Source of the DNA: RGIG2041 sp045578865
Lineage (GTDB): Bacteria; Bacillota; Clostridia; UBA1381; UMGS1253
DNA: 43,084 bases
Direction: 5' to 3'
Assembly (NCBI GenBank): GCA_045578865.1
Contig: JAZNLB010000020.1
Location: forward strand, 1-43,084
Notes under the pieces: model-generated
Databases searched by the model: none
What the model was told of the DNA's origin: nothing
The model's input: the letters and a program-made list of their open reading frames with translations, nothing else
Translations under genes and position numbers: made by a program
Shown: in pieces, positions 1 to 7,058 of the stretch
How the letters are laid out: every line of letters begins with the position of its first letter
Position numbering within the stretch: position 1 is the first letter of the stretch

Positions 1-2
1 CA

Positions 3-830
3 AAACTTGAAACTGATAAAACATATTATTTGTGTTTATACAGTGAAGATGTAGGTAAATATTCTGTTCTTATAAATGAAAAATCTGACGCGGTTGCTGA
101 TGTGAAGGAAAAATCCCAGTTAATAGAATTGAATAATGAACATCAGGATAGTCTTGAAACATCAAATGATGTAGATTGGTATAAGATATATTTGGAAAAT
201 GGACTTGATTTAGAGGTAAATTTGTTAAATGAGAGTTCTTCGCATATTGCAATAGAAATGTTTTCCGAGAGAGATATGAGCCTTTTAAAAACAAATATAT
301 ACTCAACTGGTAAAGCTGTAAAGAAACATTTTGTTGATAAATCAGGTACATATTTTATTAAAATTTCAGGTAACGCTGGGAACTATACTATATTATTGGA
401 AGAGTCGGGTAAATCGGCAGAAATAAACGAGGCGAGAGAACCGAATGAACCACCTAAAAACGGAAGAATTCTTTTGACAATTGGGGAAAAAGAAGCTAAT
501 GTATTTGGAGAAAAAATTGTTAATGATGTCGCTCCGATAATACGGAACAGTAGAACCATGTTGCCTGCCAGATTTGTTGCAGAAAGACTCGGTGCTATAG
601 TTTCATGGTATGCAAATGAAGAAAAGGTAGTTATAAAGAGTGAGGAGTGTGAAATTATCATTTACATAAACTCGAGTGCAGCATATGTCAATGATAAAAA
701 GGTGATTTTAGATTCGCCTGCTTTTATTGAAAATGGAAGGACGTACACTCCTGTTAGATTTATTGTGGAAAACTTAGGAGCTACAGTTGATTGGATACCC
801 GAAACTCAACAAGTGGTGATTGTAAAATGA
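3..830 (+). CDS. Surface/secreted protein with PPC-like repeat and copper amine oxidase N-domain (5' truncated)
   Basis: The frame is open to the left edge, so the true start and any signal peptide lie outside the window; the in-frame TTG at 30 has no ribosome site and is not a real start. The visible part begins with the tail of one beta-sandwich repeat (KTYYLCLYSEDVGKYSVLI), followed by a second pre-peptidase C-terminal (PPC)-like unit from DVDWYKIYL to GNYTILL. The last ~115 residues form a copper amine oxidase N-terminal domain (stalk domain), with two copies of the pattern R-T-x-x-P-x-RF-x-x-E-x-LGA (TMLPARFVAERLGA, TYTPVRFIVENLGA). Such stalk domains are common in exported Firmicute proteins and do not imply oxidase activity. 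Role is probably surface or extracellular; substrate unknown. AT-rich with AGA arginine codons, like its neighbours to 6556. Confidence 0.75.
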   Translation, partial: KLETDKTYYLCLYSEDVGKYSVLINEKSDAVADVKEKSQLIELNNEHQDSLETSNDVDWYKIYLENGLDLEVNLLNESSSHIAIEMFSERDMSLLKTNIYSTGKAVKKHFVDKSGTYFIKISGNAGNYTILLEESGKSAEINEAREPNEPPKNGRILLTIGEKEANVFGEKIVNDVAPIIRNSRTMLPARFVAERLGAIVSWYANEEKVVIKSEECEIIIYINSSAAYVNDKKVILDSPAFIENGRTYTPVRFIVENLGATVDWIPETQQVVIVK

Positions 831-890
831 CTGCAAAGATAAGAATTCAATTGTATTTTACTTGTGACTGATTTCAAAAATTTAATACAT

Positions 891-1030
891 TAGTTTGCCG
901 ATAATAAATATTTACATATCGGGCAGGAAAATCTGATATTCCTGCGGGTTCTGATGAAAAGTGATACAGAAAAAACAGTGAAAAATAGTAGGTCCTATTA
1001 TTCACTGTTCACCTGGCTTGACACGAGCAA
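891..1030 (+). ncRNA. Putative structured RNA element, copy A
   Basis: This is a 140-nt element that recurs as copy B at 3394-3628. It can fold into a CCGATA/TATCGG hairpin near 899-920, a GCAGGAA/TTCCTGC hairpin at 923-945 with a nine-base loop, and an outer stem CAGTGAA (976-982)/TTCACTG (1001-1007). The outer stem encloses ATAG-TAGGTC-CTAT (985-998). The tail CTGGCTTGACACGA is shared with copy B. Several paired positions differ between copies in a compensatory way, which argues for a selected RNA (or single-stranded DNA) fold rather than a plain repeat. I cannot assign it to a known family. It lies between the stalk-domain gene and the promoter of the beta-CASP gene. Edges are approximate. 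Confidence 0.5.
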
Positions 1031-1050
1031 GAAAGAGAGTATTTCAGGTA

Positions 1051-1079
1051 TTTTCAAAACAGATTCAAGGGAATAAAAT
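1051..1079 (+). promoter_or_regulatory. Candidate sigma-A promoter for the beta-CASP/LOG pair
   Basis: TTTTCA (1051-1056), a 17-nt spacer, then TAAAAT (1074-1079). The -35 box matches consensus at four of six positions and the -10 box at five. It lies 33 nt upstream of the start codon at 1112 and just downstream of RNA element copy A. Confidence 0.4.
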
Positions 1080-1111
1080 TAATAAGTATATTAAGAGAGG
1101 AGTAAGTGAAT

Positions 1112-2746
1112 ATGAAATTAACATTTATAGGAGCAGCTCATGAGGTTACAGGCTCTTGCGCATTACTTGAAGCTTGTGGTAAACACATACTTATCGACTG
1201 CGGTATGGAACAAGGCGGAGATACATATGAAAACTGCGAACTCCCGGTGGCTCCGTCAGAGATAGATGCAATCTGCCTTACTCACGCACATATAGACCAT
1301 TCCGGAATGATTCCGGCAATGGTAGCAAAAGGATATGCAGGACCTGTGTACTGTACGGAAGCAACACATAGGCTATGCAATATAATGCTGCAGGATTCTG
1401 CTCACATTCAGGAACAGGAAGCTGAGTGGCAGAACAGAAAAGCAGAACGTTCAGGATATGAACAATATGTACCTGTATATACTGTGGCAGATGCATTGGA
1501 GTCCCTGAGATTATTTAAAGGACACGGATATAATAAGCCGATTGAAATTTTTGAAGGCATAACAATAAGTTTCTGTGACGCAGGACATCTGCTCGGATCG
1601 TCAAGTATCCACATTACAGTAAATGAAGATGGCAAGGAAAGGTCAGTTTTATTCTCAGGAGATTTAGGAAACATAGACAGACCGCTTATAAGAAATCCGC
1701 AAAATCCGCCGTATGCTGATTATGTGGTTATAGAATCAACTTATGGTGATAGAGTTCATGGAGAAAGACCTGACTACATTGCACAACTCACAAAAATAAT
1801 GCAGGAAACCTTTTCAAAAGGCGGAAACCTTGTTATACCATCTTTTGCAATCGGAAGAACACAGGAGCTTTTATATCTGTTCAGAACAATTAAAGAACAG
1901 GGGCTTGTAAAAGGACATGAAAACTTTATTGTGTATGTAGATTCACCTCTTGCAGTCGAGGCAACAAAGATATATCAGGATAATCTGATGGGATATTATG
2001 ACGAAGAAACACTTGCACTTGTAAAGCAAGGAATTAATCCCATATCATTCCCCGGATTAAGACTGAGTGTCACATCGGAAGAATCAAAAGCAATCAACTT
2101 CGATTTGATTCCAAAGGTTATCATATCTGCATCGGGTATGTGTGAAGCAGGTCGCATAAGACATCATCTGAAACACAATCTGTGGAGAGAAAACAGTACA
2201 ATACTTTTTGTAGGATATCAGGCGGAAGGAACCTTCGGAAGAAAGCTTATAAACGGTGCAAAGCACGTTTCGTTGTTTGGGGAAGATATTCAGGTAAATG
2301 CAAGAATTGAGTCGATAGTGGGTATCAGCGGTCATGCAGATAAAGATATGCTTCTTGGATGGCTCGGAAGTATGGAAAAAGCACCAAAGAAGGTGTTTGT
2401 AAATCATGGCGATGATTTGGTGTGTGATGCTTTTTCACAGACAATATATAACAAGCTTAAATTTACAGCAACAGCACCGTATAGCGGTGATGAATACGAC
2501 CTTGCAACAGACGAATGCGTGGCAAGAGGAAGAATAGTTAAACTAACTAAAGTATCAGAAGGCAGACGAAGAGCAAATCTTGTATTTGACAGACTTATGG
2601 CAGCTTGCCACAGACTCAAAACTGTTGCAGAGTTAAGCCGTAACCTGACAAACAAGGAGCTTGCTAAATTTACGGATCAGATTAACGATTTGTGTGATAA
2701 ATACGCAAGGAAATCAAAACAAGAGCATAGGCAAGGGAAGTATTAG
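1112..2746 (+). CDS. MBL-fold beta-CASP metallohydrolase (CPSF/RNase J-like)
   Basis: 544 residues. The N-terminal metallo-beta-lactamase domain carries HAHIDHSG at about residues 57-64 (the HxHxDH zinc motif), a later GHLLGSSS histidine and a FSGDLG aspartate. The beta-CASP insert follows, with FAIGRTQELL, ISASGMCEAGRIRHHL and SGHADKDMLLGW; the VNHGD-like region matches the C-terminal zinc ligand area. Family members are endo/exonucleases acting on RNA, and this branch (YSH1-like, about 530-550 residues) is widespread in anaerobes. The ATG at 1112 is chosen because AGAGAGGAG ends 9 nt before it; the GTG at 1106 is too close. It is followed after 2 nt by the LOG gene, so the pair is probably one operon. 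RNA as substrate is inferred from the family. Confidence 0.85.
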   Translation: MKLTFIGAAHEVTGSCALLEACGKHILIDCGMEQGGDTYENCELPVAPSEIDAICLTHAHIDHSGMIPAMVAKGYAGPVYCTEATHRLCNIMLQDSAHIQEQEAEWQNRKAERSGYEQYVPVYTVADALESLRLFKGHGYNKPIEIFEGITISFCDAGHLLGSSSIHITVNEDGKERSVLFSGDLGNIDRPLIRNPQNPPYADYVVIESTYGDRVHGERPDYIAQLTKIMQETFSKGGNLVIPSFAIGRTQELLYLFRTIKEQGLVKGHENFIVYVDSPLAVEATKIYQDNLMGYYDEETLALVKQGINPISFPGLRLSVTSEESKAINFDLIPKVIISASGMCEAGRIRHHLKHNLWRENSTILFVGYQAEGTFGRKLINGAKHVSLFGEDIQVNARIESIVGISGHADKDMLLGWLGSMEKAPKKVFVNHGDDLVCDAFSQTIYNKLKFTATAPYSGDEYDLATDECVARGRIVKLTKVSEGRRRANLVFDRLMAACHRLKTVAELSRNLTNKELAKFTDQINDLCDKYARKSKQEHRQGKY

Positions 2747-2748
2747 AT

Positions 2749-3306
2749 ATGTCAAAAAGATATTTTGCATGTGTATATGGCGGAGCAAATGAAGGAATTG
2801 CAAGCCAACATAAAGAAAAAATAGAGGAATTAGGAAGACTGATTGCAACAAACGGATTTTCGCTTGTATATGGTGCAGGTGCTACAGGCTGTATGGGTGC
2901 GGTTGCAAGAGGTGTTAAAGAAAATGGTGGATTTGTAATGGGAATATCTCCTGACTTTATCAGAGATTTTGAAGATATATTCGATTGCGATAATAAGGTT
3001 ATGGTTGATACAATGGCCGAGCGAAAGACGCTTATGGAAAAGCACGCAGATGTATTCTTCATTGCTCCCGGCGGAATAGGAACTATGGATGAGTTCTTTC
3101 AGGTGTTGACATTGAAATACCTGAGAAGAATTGATGTACCGATTGTTGTGATAAACCTTGATGGCTTTTATGATACATTAATTGACTTGATTAAAGACTT
3201 GGTAAAGCAAGGTGCGGTAACTGAAGAAATACATAAGCTGTATGATGTAATAACAGATGTGAATGAGGATACAATAGTTCCAAAACTTAAAGAAATTGTC
3301 CGATAA
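2749..3306 (+). CDS. LOG-family (TIGR00730) Rossmann-fold phosphoribohydrolase-like protein
   Basis: 185 residues, normal for the LOG/YvdD family. Diagnostic motifs are the N-terminal VYGGANEG, the glycine-rich VYGAGATGCMGAVARG at about residue 43, and PGGIGTMDEFFQVLT at about residue 107, matching PGGxGTxxE. Members cleave the N-glycosidic bond of nucleoside 5'-monophosphates, releasing a base and ribose 5-phosphate; some make cytokinins, but in Clostridia a nucleotide-salvage or clean-up role is more likely (inference). The start at 2749 has GGGAAG about 9 nt upstream and lies 2 nt after the stop of the beta-CASP gene, so the genes are almost certainly co-transcribed. No clear terminator follows; copy B of the structured RNA begins about 90 nt downstream. 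Confidence 0.85.
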   Translation: MSKRYFACVYGGANEGIASQHKEKIEELGRLIATNGFSLVYGAGATGCMGAVARGVKENGGFVMGISPDFIRDFEDIFDCDNKVMVDTMAERKTLMEKHADVFFIAPGGIGTMDEFFQVLTLKYLRRIDVPIVVINLDGFYDTLIDLIKDLVKQGAVTEEIHKLYDVITDVNEDTIVPKLKEIVR

Positions 3307-3393
3307 ATGGGTATGAGCGAACCAGATGAAGAACCTGATTGTTCAACACATGAAATGGTTCTGCGGTGTTTGGGAATGTATCGATTTAAAGAA

Positions 3394-3628
3394 TAGTTTG
3401 CCGATTTTGATATTTACATACACTATCGGATGCGAGAAAATCCAGTATTCTCGCAGGTTCTAAGAAAAAGTGTTAAAAGAAAATCAGTTGAAAAAATAGG
3501 GAAAAGTTAGTAGGTCCTAATACGAGCTTGCGAGTATCAAGGTTCTCCGGAATATAGAAATCTTTGATTTCGTTATATTCCGTGATGGTTCTTATTATTC
3601 ACTGTTCTCCTGGCTTGACACGAACAAT
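3394..3628 (+). ncRNA. Putative structured RNA element, copy B (with extra hairpin arm)
   Basis: Second copy of the element at 891-1030. It shares the left end TAGTTTGCCGAT, the loop segment ATATTTACATA and the right end CTGGCTTGACACGA. Hairpins: CCGAT/ATCGG; GCGAGAA (3432-3438)/TTCTCGC (3448-3454); TTAG-TAGGTC-CTAA (3507-3520); outer stem CAGT-t-GAA (3485-3492)/TTCACTG (3598-3604). Compared with copy A it carries about 75 extra nt between the TAGGTC hairpin and the closing strand, including a perfect 15-pair stem at 3548-3582 (CGGAATATA/TATATTCCG outside, GAAATC/GATTTC inside). Length variation in one arm around a constant core is typical of structured RNAs. Family unknown. Alternatives: a degenerate IS200/IS605-type end or another mobile hairpin element. 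Confidence 0.5.
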
Positions 3629-3654
3629 AAGGATATGTCGAAAGATGTCGAAAT

Positions 3655-3820
3655 AAAAAAGCCTTCCCCTTGAGGGGAAGGTGTCAGCGATAGCTGACGG
3701 ATGAGGTGGAAAAAATAACGATTGCTACGCAATCTACACCTCACCACCGCCTACGGCGGAGCCTCTCCTCAAGGAGAAGCCTTTGAAAGGTTTGCATCTA
3801 AACCTTATGTGTCGCAATTA
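3655..3820. repeat. MITE-like hairpin-chain repeat M1
   Basis: A chain of short perfect hairpins: CCTTCCCC/GGGGAAGG, GTCAGC/GCTGAC, GATTGC/GCAATC, CCGCC/GGCGG and CTCCT/AGGAG. It is framed by AAAAAGCCTTCC on the left and a GCCTTTGAAAGGTTTGC...CTTATGTGTCGCAAT right end. The same ends and the same style of hairpins occur at 6674-6967, and weaker similarity extends into the flanks (ATGTCGAA on the left, AAAAGAGA on the right). Repeats of this composition are common between genes of gut Clostridia. No transposase or open frame is inside. Confidence 0.65.
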
Positions 3821-3907
3821 AAGGAAAGACAATTTAGATGAAAAAGAGATTTTCCAGTGTTTGTGCGGAATTAAGGCAAACTTGGAAAATTAAAAAGGTG
3901 ATTAAAA

Positions 3908-4072
3908 GTGGATGCAAAAGGGTATTCTGACCAAGAGGAACAAAAATTCGGCGGTTTTAATGGAATTAAAATAGGCGAAACAACAAAGGAGAATGAGCTA
4001 TGGAAAAACTGCTTGTTGAACTTTGTGATGTTGATGGGGACTTTTGCGACCACAATCAGACTAGTGAGTTGA
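3908..4072 (+). CDS. Doubtful small ORF (54 aa), possible gene remnant
   Basis: GTG start with AAGGTG about 8 nt upstream. The product begins polar (VDAKGYSDQEEQKFGG) and ends with a hydrophobic stretch (LLNFVMLMGTFATTIRLVS). It overlaps another small frame at 4000-4092 in a different frame; both cannot easily be real. No family recognised. It may be the stump of a gene disrupted around the repeat M1. Listed so that the 3821-4111 stretch is not left blank. Confidence 0.15.
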   Translation: MDAKGYSDQEEQKFGGFNGIKIGETTKENELWKNCLLNFVMLMGTFATTIRLVS

Positions 4073-4092
4073 TACACTACATGAGAAACTAG
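4000..4092 (+). CDS. Possible 30-aa small protein
   Basis: ATG at 4000 is preceded by AAGGAG (3986-3991) with 8-nt spacing, the best ribosome site in this gap. The product starts MEKLLVELCDVDGDFCDHN and ends after 30 residues at TAG 4092. It is acidic with two cysteines, and has no family I recognise. The good ribosome site favours it over the overlapping frame at 3908-4072, but it could equally be a remnant. Confidence 0.25.
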   Translation: MEKLLVELCDVDGDFCDHNQTSELIHYMRN

Positions 4093-4111
4093 CAAAAAGT
4101 TTTTTTTCTGC

Positions 4112-4140
4112 TTGACTTTGACAGTCAAAAGGAGTACAAT
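4112..4140 (+). promoter_or_regulatory. Sigma-A promoter with internal inverted repeat, upstream of the membrane/SLH gene pair
   Basis: TTGACT (4112-4117), a 17-nt spacer, then TACAAT (4135-4140); both boxes match consensus at five of six positions. The interrupted palindrome TGACT-ttgac-AGTCA (4113-4127) starts in the -35 box and runs into the spacer, where a repressor could sit. The start codon of the first gene is 31 nt downstream. Confidence 0.55.
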
Positions 4141-4171
4141 TATTATGTGATGATATACGAAGAGGTATGTT

Positions 4172-4828
4172 ATGAAAAAAGTATTAAAAACTGTAGCTAT
4201 TATTTTACTTATTTTTGCTATCGTTTTGGCCTTGCTTGTTGTGTGGCAATGGGGAAATATTAAGGTGTTATTCACATCTGTCAGATATACTACTGAAACA
4301 ATAGATACAATGGTTGCTGTGAACAAAGAGCATATAAATCAAGTGCTAAACGAGTTGACAGATGCAAATGTGCGTGAATTGAATGATGAAGAAAGAGAAA
4401 AGCTTTTAAGCGGTGAACTCAGCGAGGAAGAGGCAGTTAAAGTTATAATGAATATGCCAGAAGGACAACCGCAAAGTGATGATAAAGTAGATGATATTAT
4501 TTCAAGGATCTATTTATTGCGTGCTGAATATATTAGCAGGTTGTCAACACTTGAGAATGATGCCAGGGCACAGGGAAAGGCGGCTTTAAAGCAAAAGATA
4601 AGTATATCGGAAAAGCTCGCACTTGCAGAAAAATATACTAGTAAAGCTGTGGGGCTTGAAAAAGAATGCGATGCAAGAATGAAAAGCCTTGTTAAAGAAC
4701 TTGAAAATGAGCTTAAAAGATTAGGAAAAGATACTGGGATAGCATCTGATGTGCGTGAGTATTACGAAGTTGAAAAGAAACTTAAAAAATCACAGTTGCT
4801 TAGCAAATATAGTAAGTATTTAAAATAA
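4172..4828 (+). CDS. Membrane-anchored coiled-coil protein of unknown function
   Basis: 218 residues. An N-terminal hydrophobic helix (about residues 5-27, after MKKVLK) is a signal anchor or uncleaved signal. The rest is strongly charged and helical, with heptad-like Leu/Glu/Lys patterning (for example ELTDANVRELNDEEREKLL and KSLVKELENELKRLGK), which suggests a coiled coil outside the membrane. I do not recognise a family. It is followed after 12 nt by the SLH protein gene, whose ribosome site overlaps this gene's stop codon, so the two are translationally linked. A role in anchoring or organising the surface protein is inference only. Arginine codons are mainly AGA. Start supported by AGAGGT about 6 nt upstream. 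Confidence 0.6.
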   Translation: MKKVLKTVAIILLIFAIVLALLVVWQWGNIKVLFTSVRYTTETIDTMVAVNKEHINQVLNELTDANVRELNDEEREKLLSGELSEEEAVKVIMNMPEGQPQSDDKVDDIISRIYLLRAEYISRLSTLENDARAQGKAALKQKISISEKLALAEKYTSKAVGLEKECDARMKSLVKELENELKRLGKDTGIASDVREYYEVEKKLKKSQLLSKYSKYLK

Positions 4829-4840
4829 GGAGTTGTTATA

Positions 4841-6556
4841 ATGAAAAAAGTAATTTGCTTGCTCATAACAGTAGTTATGCTTGTGCAATGTGCAGGGGTT
4901 GTGTCTGCACAGGAATTGCCGGCAGATAGGGTTTTTCCGAATATCGACATGGAGGTAAGAAAAAACGGCGCAGGTTCATTTGAAAATGGTCCGCTTAATT
5001 TGAGTGGAGATACTGCCGTTGTAGACTATAGGACTACACTTTATATGGATTCTGTATTAGAAAATTTTGAAGATTGGTACGAGAAGGCAGAAGAGATCAT
5101 AGGCGGTCTGGAAACTAATTTGGGCACAGATTTTGGGAACGCGCTTAGAGACAAATTAAACAATCTCGTAATTGAAGGAGAGTTTACAGTAGAAATTATG
5201 TATCCAGATGCACTTATAGTTCCACAAAATTTTATCAATGGTGGAAATATGTTTGGCTTTGGATTTTTGGATGAAACAAATTTTAACTATGAAGACATAA
5301 TTTTTTATGAAAAAGATAGGAGCCATAATGAAATTACTAATACAATTACAATTACTATCGGAGTAAAGGGTGAAGGCTCTTCGGATCTTAAGGTTGGCGA
5401 TCTTTATCAAAAAAGAGATACATACCTTAAAAGTCTTACATTGACAGCAACGGGGGTTACTATCCCCGCAACGGGAACGTATACTGTAGAAGGAAAACTG
5501 AGCGGGTCTATTTGGACAGAAGAAACAATTAATTACAGTGGTTTAGAAGGCCTTGAAGTTGTTTATAAAGGTAAGGGAGTAAATCCTGCAGAGGAAGATA
5601 CGGTAAGTGCTACTGTTAACTTGACAAAATCTGGTTCAGGGGCAGGCATTGGTACAAAATCACTTGTATTTAATATTGATGGTAATACAAAATTGATACC
5701 TCCTATCAACCATGTGAAATTAGTAAAATTCGAAGAATTACCTTATCCTACAAAACCGGCATATACATTTGACGGTTGGTATTATGACAGTGCATTTACT
5801 AAAAAGGTTGAGGGCGATGTTAATGTTAACGGAAAGGTTGTACTTTACGGACACTTTGTAAGTAATACTCTTGACTCGGAAGACCACTTTGCATATATAA
5901 TTGGTTATCCGGACGGAACGGTAAGACCCTCGAACTATATTTCAAGGGAAGAGGTAACAACTATCTTTTATAGACTTTTGCGTGAAAGTAAGACTATAGG
6001 ACTTTTAGATGATAAAAACAGTTTTACGGACATATCTGCAGACAGATGGTCATGCAAGGCAATCTTGTCTATGGCGAATAGTGGATATGTTAAAGGTTAT
6101 GAAGACGGCAACTTTAGACCTGAACAATATATTACAAGAGCTGAATTTGCAACAATGGCAACAAGATATGCTATGCTTGAACAAAATAAAGATTTGAGTT
6201 TTGTAGATGTTAATGGACATTGGGCAGAAGAATATATCAACAAAGCTGCAAATGCAGGTTGGGTAAAAGGTTATGAAGATGGCTCGTTTGGCCCTGAAAA
6301 GTATATTACTAGAGCAGAGGTTATGACGATTATAAACCGTATGCTTGTAAGGTATGTTGATGAAGAAGGACTTCATGCTGATACAAAGCTTTGGACAGAT
6401 ATGGATGGCTCTGAATGGTATTATTACAATGTATTAGAGGCAACAAATGCTCATGATTATGAAAGAAAAGAAGACGGAAAACACGAAAAATGGACTGAAA
6501 TTACACCAAATAAGATTTGGATTGAACTTGACGAAATGGAAAACCCCGACTTATAA
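4841..6556 (+). CDS. S-layer homology (SLH) domain surface protein with InlB-type repeat
   Basis: 571 residues. Signal peptide at 1-23 (hydrophobic core, then GVVSAQE). Residues about 25-285 are a beta-rich region of unknown type. About 290-340 is an InlB B-repeat/Flg_new module (KPAYTFDGWYYDSAF, then VVLYGHF). Three SLH units follow: from about 347 (IIGYPDGTVRPSNYISREE), 396 (GYVKGYEDGNFRPEQYITRAE) and 453 (GWVKGYEDGSFGPEKYITRAE). SLH domains bind pyruvylated secondary cell-wall polymers, so the protein is probably non-covalently attached to the cell wall. AAGGAG 8 nt upstream fixes the start. The two central SLH units are near-identical in their YVKGYEDG/WVKGYEDG cores, a sign of internal duplication. 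The ligand of the N-terminal region is unknown. Confidence 0.85.
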   Translation: MKKVICLLITVVMLVQCAGVVSAQELPADRVFPNIDMEVRKNGAGSFENGPLNLSGDTAVVDYRTTLYMDSVLENFEDWYEKAEEIIGGLETNLGTDFGNALRDKLNNLVIEGEFTVEIMYPDALIVPQNFINGGNMFGFGFLDETNFNYEDIIFYEKDRSHNEITNTITITIGVKGEGSSDLKVGDLYQKRDTYLKSLTLTATGVTIPATGTYTVEGKLSGSIWTEETINYSGLEGLEVVYKGKGVNPAEEDTVSATVNLTKSGSGAGIGTKSLVFNIDGNTKLIPPINHVKLVKFEELPYPTKPAYTFDGWYYDSAFTKKVEGDVNVNGKVVLYGHFVSNTLDSEDHFAYIIGYPDGTVRPSNYISREEVTTIFYRLLRESKTIGLLDDKNSFTDISADRWSCKAILSMANSGYVKGYEDGNFRPEQYITRAEFATMATRYAMLEQNKDLSFVDVNGHWAEEYINKAANAGWVKGYEDGSFGPEKYITRAEVMTIINRMLVRYVDEEGLHADTKLWTDMDGSEWYYYNVLEATNAHDYERKEDGKHEKWTEITPNKIWIELDEMENPDL

Positions 6557-6580
6557 AATGTAAATATGAATTCAAATAGT

Positions 6581-6610
6581 GAAATGACAATATTTTCATA
6601 TTGTCATTTC
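6581..6610 (+). terminator. Rho-independent terminator after the SLH gene
   Basis: Perfect 12-pair stem GAAATGACAATA/TATTGTCATTTC with a six-base loop, followed by a T-rich tract. Confidence 0.75.
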
Positions 6611-6673
6611 TTATTTTTGATTTTTTGTATTAACTTAATTTGAACAACATGGATGTCGAATGTTGTCAAAATC

Positions 6674-6967
6674 AAAAAGCCTTCCCTGTGTAAGGGGAGG
6701 TGGGTTTGCGAAGCAAACTCGGAGGGGTTGTAAATTAAAGGTAACAACAATCCCTCAGTCAACTTCGTTGACAGCTCCCGTCTTGCCTCCTTTGATGCGT
6801 AGCATTAAGGGAGGGGGACCACCGAAGGTGGTGGAGGGATAAGGCGACCTTACTTTTTACGGCAAGAATCAATCCCTCAGTCAGCTTCGCTGACAGCTCC
6901 CTTTACACAAGGGAGCCTCAAGGGAGCCTTTGAAGGTTTGCATCTAAGCCTTATGTATCGCAATAAT
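6674..6967. repeat. MITE-like hairpin-chain repeat M2
   Basis: Longer relative of M1 (3655-3820), sharing AAAAAGCCTTCC on the left and GCCTTTGAAGGTTTGC...CTTATGTATCGCAAT on the right. Internal hairpins include GTTTGC/GCAAAC, GTCAAC/GTTGAC, ATGC/GCAT, ACCACC/GGTGGT, GTCAGC/GCTGAC and CTCCCTT/AAGGGAG. Two internal segments (around 6749-6780 and 6871-6901) repeat the same CAATCCCTCAGTCA...CTGACAGCTCCC motif, suggesting internal duplication or two fused elements. A short open frame inside (6660-6842) is not a gene. The remaining bases to 7058 hold only the leader of rmuC. Confidence 0.65.
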
Positions 6968-7058
6968 AACAAAAGAGAGATTGTCTGATGTTTTCAATTA
7001 CGGTAACATAGATTGTATAAAATCTGAAAAAATATTTGATTTAAAATGGGGTGGGAAC

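Noticed and set aside
30..830. TTG at 30 as the start of the first gene
   Set aside because: The frame is open to the window edge, sequence upstream continues a beta-repeat, and there is no ribosome site.
947..990. Hammerhead-like CTGATGA...GAAA in RNA copy A
   Set aside because: Copy B has CTAAGAA at the same place, and no stem II or cleavage-site geometry can be formed.
1018..1046. TTGACA in the tail of RNA copy A as a -35 box
   Set aside because: No -10 box at 16-18 nt in either copy; the motif is conserved as part of the repeat.
6660..6842. Open frame inside repeat M2
   Set aside because: Made of repeat hairpins, no ribosome site, low complexity.
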